Origin: Desulfobacterales bacterium
Lineage (GTDB): Bacteria > Desulfobacterota > Desulfobacteria > Desulfobacterales > 4be13
Direction of reading: 5' to 3'
Length of the DNA: 8,752 nucleotides
Assembly: GCA_029934695.1 (NCBI GenBank)
Contig: JAOZLU010000111.1
Location: 1-8,752, forward strand
The notes beneath the pieces were generated by a model, which searched no databases, was not told the origin of the DNA, and worked only from the letters and a program-made list of their open reading frames with translations. Positions 5,700-8,752 of the stretch are shown one piece after another (position 1 is the first letter of the stretch; each line of letters starts with the position of its first letter). The translations under genes were made by a program, and so were the position numbers.

Positions 5700-6463
5700 T
5701 GTCATAGCGATACTGATCACCCAAAAGCCTGGAAACCAAAATTGCCGGTGAATCGCTTTTCAATGACGGCATCGCTGTTGTTGTATTTCTGATTTTACTG
5801 AAAATTGCCACAGGCGAGGGGCATATCACCCCCGGGTTCGTAGCCTTTGTTTTTGCCGAAGAAGTGGCCGGCGGGGCCATTTTCGGTCTGGTGATCGGAT
5901 ATGCTGCCTATAGCCTGCTCAAAAGCGTCAACGAATATCAGGCGGAGGTCATGATCACGCTGTCGCTGGTTATCGGGGGCTATGCCCTTGGTTCGGCCCT
6001 GCATATTTCAGAGCCTATTGCCATTGTGGTGGCGGGTCTGCTCATCGGCAACCACGGCCGCCGTCTGGCCATGTCTGACATCTCGCGGGAACATCTTGAC
6101 ACCTTCTGGGAATTGGTGGATGAAATCCTCAATTCTGTTTTGTATGTCCTCATCGGATTGGAGGTGCTGGTGCTGACGCTTGATGGCACTTACCTGACTG
6201 CCGGAATCATTGCTGTTCCGATAGTGCTTCTGGCCAGACTGGTGAGTGTGGGGATTCCGACCTGGATGTTGCGGAGATGGCGGGATTTTGTGCCCAATGC
6301 AATTCTGATTATGACCTGGGGCGGGCTTAGGGGTGGAATTTCTGTTGCGCTGGCCCTGTCCCTGCCTGAGCAATGCCATCGGGAGCTGATTCTTACCATG
6401 ACCTACGTTGTTGTGGTGTTCTCAGTGCTGGTGCAGGGAATGACCATTAAAAGATTTTTTTAG
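5686..6463 (+). pseudogene. Remnant of a CPA1 (NhaP-type) Na+/H+ antiporter
   Basis: CPA1 antiporters exchange Na+ for H+ across the inner membrane and usually exceed 400 residues. Only the C-terminal half survives. Reading frame 2 is open from 5717 to the TAG at 6461-6463. It carries SLETKIAGESLFNDG (5726-5770), with the GES and ND residues at the ion site, then VVAGLLIGN, FWELVDEILNSVLYVLIGLE and TWGGLRGGISVAL (near 6314-6352). Just upstream, in another frame, IMDPINVIAIL (5683-5715) resembles the preceding TDPVAV-type helix, and frame 2 has a TGA at 5714-5716. So there is at least one frameshift with loss of a few codons near 5715-5726, and the N-terminal half is missing, its place taken by the AI-2E gene. 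The end, IKRFF, also stops slightly early in a T-run. A GTG at 5864 could start only a 199-residue piece. A sequencing indel could explain the frameshift but not the missing half. Confidence 0.87.
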
Positions 6464-6650
6464 ATGCCCGGATGCAGGGATTATTTTTATAATGTGATCA
6501 GATTATTATCGCTGACAAAACGAATCGCTGAAGACATACAGCATTTTACCATCCAGAAATACCTTTTTTACCCCATTGACTTTTCTCTCTTTTTTTGTGA
6601 AAGGTGTTTTCAGGGGGGAATATTTTCGCATTTTTTTTGAAATGCACATA

Positions 6651-6687
6651 GGTGGGTGAAGCGAAACTGAACCCCACCGTTTTTTTT
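6651..6687 (+). terminator. Possible intrinsic terminator, GGTGGG hairpin plus T8
   Basis: GGTGGG (6651-6656) and CCCACC (6673-6678) form a 6-base stem around a 16-base loop, followed after one G by eight T residues (6680-6687). It lies about 190 bases past the antiporter remnant and could end transcription from the AI-2E gene. The same motif recurs inverted at 6883-6920 and resembles a widespread intergenic repeat, so terminator-like form may be incidental. Confidence 0.45.
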
Positions 6688-6757
6688 GCAGATGTGGTGG
6701 CTTCCTACATTTTTGTAAGTACCTGGCCATATATTTTCAGGTATCTGCATATGAGGA

Positions 6758-6820
6758 ACCGCAGATGAACGCATACAGACGCAGATGCCTGTCGCGGACT
6801 CATTCGCGTTCATCAGCGGT
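6758..6820. repeat. ACCGCAGATGAACGC inverted repeat
   Basis: ACCGCAGATGAACGC (6758-6772) and GCGTTCATCAGCGGT (6806-6820) are complementary at 14 of 15 positions. GCAGATG recurs at 6781-6787. Repeats of this type (GCAGATGAACGCAGAT and its complement) are common in intergenic DNA of many bacteria (recalled, not searched). Function unknown. Confidence 0.65.
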
Positions 6821-6882
6821 CTGTGAAAACTGTTTTCTCAGGAAAAAATCCCGGAAAACTTTTGGCCGGGTACTTAACGGTC

Positions 6883-6920
6883 AAAAAAAATTTAGGTGGG
6901 TTCCGCTTTACTCACCCTAC
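6883..6920 (-). repeat. Second GGTGGGT hairpin, inverted relative to the first
   Basis: GGTGGGT (6895-6901) and ACTCACC (6910-6916) form a 7-base stem with one G-U-type pair. On the minus strand it reads GTAGGGTGAGTAAAGCGG, ACCCACC, TAAA, then eight T residues, like the first copy at 6651-6687 on the plus strand. No minus-strand gene precedes it, which favours a dispersed repeat over a working terminator. Confidence 0.6.
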
Positions 6921-6981
6921 ATTTTGTAACGGCACAGGTCGAAAAAAAATTAAATTGTTTCACGCCACATAAAGAAATCAT

Positions 6982-7010
6982 TTGACTTGTATCTGACAAT
7001 TTCATATCCA
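6982..7010 (+). promoter_or_regulatory. Weak promoter candidate for rng
   Basis: TTGACT (6982-6987) matches 5 of 6 bases of a sigma-70 -35 box; 17 bases on is TATCCA (7005-7010), a poor -10 box. The start codon is about 150 bases downstream. It is the best candidate I see in the gap but is not strong. Confidence 0.28.
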
Positions 7011-7163
7011 ATTCAGAAAGGAATTGCTTAAAAAGTCAATAAAATCAGGCAACCATTTTTACTTTCTTAAAAACCTGGCAGTCACAAGTTCTGCTGAAAT
7101 TACGGGATATGTATTTTCCGACAGGCAGGTTAAAAGAAAAAAAGGAAAAAAGTTAAACAATAT

Positions 7164-8630
7164 ATGAGCAGCAAAATCCTTATCAATGCATCGGATCCTG
7201 AAGAATGCAGAATTGCAAAAGTGGAAGATGGGCAGTTGGAAGAATTCCACACAGAAAGTGCTGCAAGGGAGATCACCCACGGAAATATATATAAAGGTAT
7301 CATTACCCGTGTTGAGCCTGGACTTCAGTCTGTATTCGTGGATTACGGTGTGGATCGGCATGGTTTCTTGCAGAAAAATGAAATTCACAGCGACTATTTT
7401 CATGACAATGATTCAGGAAACCATTCCATCAAAAGTATCGTCAAACGCGGGCAGGAACTTATTGTACAAGTTTCAAAAGACCCTGTTATGAAAAAAGGGG
7501 CCATGCTCACAACCTTCATCTCTCTGGCGGGCAGGTATATCGTCCTTATGCCCGGAAGTAAGAACCGGGGAATTTCACGCAAAATAGAGGATGAAAAAGA
7601 GCGAAGCCGCCTGAAAGAAATTATCAAGAATGTCAAACTGCCCGAAGGATATGGCCTCATTGTCCGTACCGCGGGCATAAACTGCACCAAGACCCTTATT
7701 TCAAAAGATATCAGCTATCTTTTACGGATTTGGAAAAATATCCAAAAAAAGGGGATAAAGGAGGAAGCCCCTGCGCTCCTTCATAAAGAGCGAAATCTTG
7801 CATTACGATCCATACGGGATTATTTTACTCCCGATGTAAGTGAAATTCTTATTGACAATGAGGCTATATATCAGGAAGTGAAAGATTTTATCCATATCGT
7901 CTCTTCCAAGCACACCCGGATCGTCAAACTCTACAAAGAGGAAAAGCCGATATTCACGAAATACCAGTTGGAAGAACAGCTGGCAACCATATTTGAAAAC
8001 AGGGTCACACTGAAAACCGGCGGGTCAATTGTCATTGATCAGACCGAAGCGCTGGTTGCCATAGATGTCAATTCAGGAAAGGCGATCCATAAAAAATCCG
8101 TGGAACAGACAGCATTTCTGACTGACATTGAAGCCGCAGAGGAGATTGCCCGTCAGCTCCGGCTAAGAGACTTGGGGGGACTTATTGTCATTGATTTTAT
8201 TGACATGAGAGATTCCAAGCATAAATTGGAAGTTGAAAAGGCCATCAAAAACCATACAAAGCGGGACAAGGCCCGGACAAAGGTGGGGAAAATCTCCAAA
8301 TTCGGACTGATGGAGATGTCAAGACAGCGAATCCGGCCTCCCATTGAATTTGGCAGCTATGTTCCCTGTACGCATTGTCGGGGGAAAGGTCTGATACCGT
8401 CGGTTGAAACATTGGGGATCAGTTTTTTGCGTAAACTCCACCTTGAAATTTTAAAAGATGAAATATCCGGCATAAAAGGGATTGTGTCGGTTGAAGTCGC
8501 TGATTATCTTTTAAACAAAAAACGGAAGGAAATTCTTGATCTGGAAATGAGGCATGACATCAGCATCAGGATCGAAGGGGACAGCAAAATGCTTCTCAGG
8601 GACAGTAAAATCGTTTCTGAAAAAAAGTGA
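7164..8630 (+). CDS. rng: Ribonuclease G (RNase E/G family)
   Basis: This is a cytoplasmic endoribonuclease that cuts single-stranded A/U-rich RNA, working in 16S rRNA 5'-end maturation and mRNA turnover. The 488 residues match an RNase G or bare catalytic half of RNase E, with no long C-terminal scaffold. An S1-type RNA-binding domain lies at about 36-115 (GIITRVEPGLQSVFVDYG, 45-62). The DNase I-like catalytic part has VAIDVNSGK (298-306) with D301, and LIVIDFIDM (340-348) with D344, corresponding to the two metal-binding aspartates of E. coli RNase E (D303, D346). The zinc-link motif CTHCRGKG is at 402-409, with two cysteines as expected. GLMEMSRQRIRP (381-392) is also conserved. The ATG at 7164 is the only reasonable start after the in-frame TAA at 7131. 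AAAGGAA at 7141-7147 is its likely ribosome site, though 16 bases away, which is long. No terminator is evident downstream. Confidence 0.95.
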   Translation: MSSKILINASDPEECRIAKVEDGQLEEFHTESAAREITHGNIYKGIITRVEPGLQSVFVDYGVDRHGFLQKNEIHSDYFHDNDSGNHSIKSIVKRGQELIVQVSKDPVMKKGAMLTTFISLAGRYIVLMPGSKNRGISRKIEDEKERSRLKEIIKNVKLPEGYGLIVRTAGINCTKTLISKDISYLLRIWKNIQKKGIKEEAPALLHKERNLALRSIRDYFTPDVSEILIDNEAIYQEVKDFIHIVSSKHTRIVKLYKEEKPIFTKYQLEEQLATIFENRVTLKTGGSIVIDQTEALVAIDVNSGKAIHKKSVEQTAFLTDIEAAEEIARQLRLRDLGGLIVIDFIDMRDSKHKLEVEKAIKNHTKRDKARTKVGKISKFGLMEMSRQRIRPPIEFGSYVPCTHCRGKGLIPSVETLGISFLRKLHLEILKDEISGIKGIVSVEVADYLLNKKRKEILDLEMRHDISIRIEGDSKMLLRDSKIVSEKK

Positions 8631-8669
8631 GAGTTTCACAATGCTTTGTTGCCCTCCTTCTGCTCCCAT

Positions 8670-8712
8670 CGGATTGGTAAATCCGACGGCTCGGATTTGA
8701 CAATCCGAGCCG
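8670..8712. repeat. Two tandem CGGATT/AATCCG hairpins after rng
   Basis: CGGATT (8670-8675) with AATCCG (8680-8685) encloses GGTA, and CGGCTCGGATT (8687-8697) with AATCCGAGCCG (8702-8712), a perfect 11-base stem, encloses TGAC. Outer flanks (GCCCTCCTT at 8651-8659 and AAGGGAGGAC at 8716-8725) are partly complementary. No T-run follows. The same stem core appears before fhs at 3863-3886. Confidence 0.75.
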
Positions 8713-8728
8713 AGCAAGGGAGGACTTG

Positions 8729-8752
8729 TTGCCGGATGGGGCTCTTGCCGGA
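8729..8752. repeat. TTGCCGGA repeat at the right edge
   Basis: TTGCCGGA occurs at 8729-8736 and 8745-8752, the first continuing into TGGGG, much like the TTGCCGGACGGG sequences at 4158 and 4194. It is probably the start of another repeat cluster cut by the window edge. Confidence 0.55.

Larger units (their letters stand above)
6464..7163. other. Intergenic region with repeats, no gene seen
   Basis: These 700 bases between the antiporter remnant and rng are rich in A and T runs. They hold two GGTGGGT hairpins in opposite orientation (6651-6687 and 6883-6920), an ACCGCAGATGAACGC palindrome between them (6758-6820) and a weak promoter candidate (6982-7010). Short open frames in 6506-6813 and 7059-7403 cross the repeats or overlap rng and show no family resemblance. 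Confidence 0.65.

Noticed and set aside
6506..6813. Short minus-strand open frames (74 and 67 codons) after the antiporter remnant
   Set aside because: They are mostly translated repeat and poly-A/T sequence with no ribosome site or conserved pattern.

Overview
The window looks like a stretch of a chromosome from a Desulfobacterota (deltaproteobacterial) sulfate reducer, probably Desulfobacterales and perhaps Desulfonema-like. This is an inference. It rests on a long one-carbon-pathway formate-tetrahydrofolate ligase, an RNase G of the RNase E/G family, moderate base composition, and intergenic DNA crowded with small palindromes and degenerate repeats. No database search was possible, so the taxon is a best guess. 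I see no phage, CRISPR array, insertion sequence with a transposase, rRNA or tRNA.

Layout. From 1 to 1515, on the minus strand, a divergent grpE-like gene (640-1515) lies upstream of an Hsp70/dnaK-like gene that runs off the left edge (1-253). The 386-base gap between them carries a nested inverted repeat and a possible dnaK-proximal promoter. The grpE-like gene ends in an arginine-rich tail built from degenerate 12-base repeats, and copies of a 19-base repeat stand on both sides of it. From 1516 to 2000 there is a gap with a 146-base element bounded by inverted repeats and a strong intrinsic terminator for fhs. From 2001 to 3764, on the minus strand, is a complete fhs gene. From 3765 to 4598 is a long divergent intergenic region full of hairpins. 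From 4599 to 5699, on the plus strand, is an AI-2E/PerM-family membrane protein. Its last codons run into the broken remains of a CPA1 (NhaP-type) Na+/H+ antiporter (about 5686-6463), which lacks its N-terminal half and is frameshifted. From 6464 to 7163 is another repeat-rich gap with no gene. From 7164 to 8630, on the plus strand, is a complete RNase G gene with its catalytic and zinc-link residues intact. The right edge holds more palindromic repeats.

How the genes relate. GrpE and Hsp70 form a chaperone pair: GrpE is the nucleotide exchange factor of Hsp70. Fhs feeds formate into the tetrahydrofolate branch of the Wood-Ljungdahl pathway, which complete-oxidising sulfate reducers often run in reverse. 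RNase G acts in rRNA maturation and mRNA decay. The genes appear to be separate transcription units and not one system. The most distinctive content is the repeat-derived GrpE tail, the antiporter remnant joined to the AI-2E gene, and the families of small palindromes between genes. I do not see convincing evidence of a wholly new multi-gene system.
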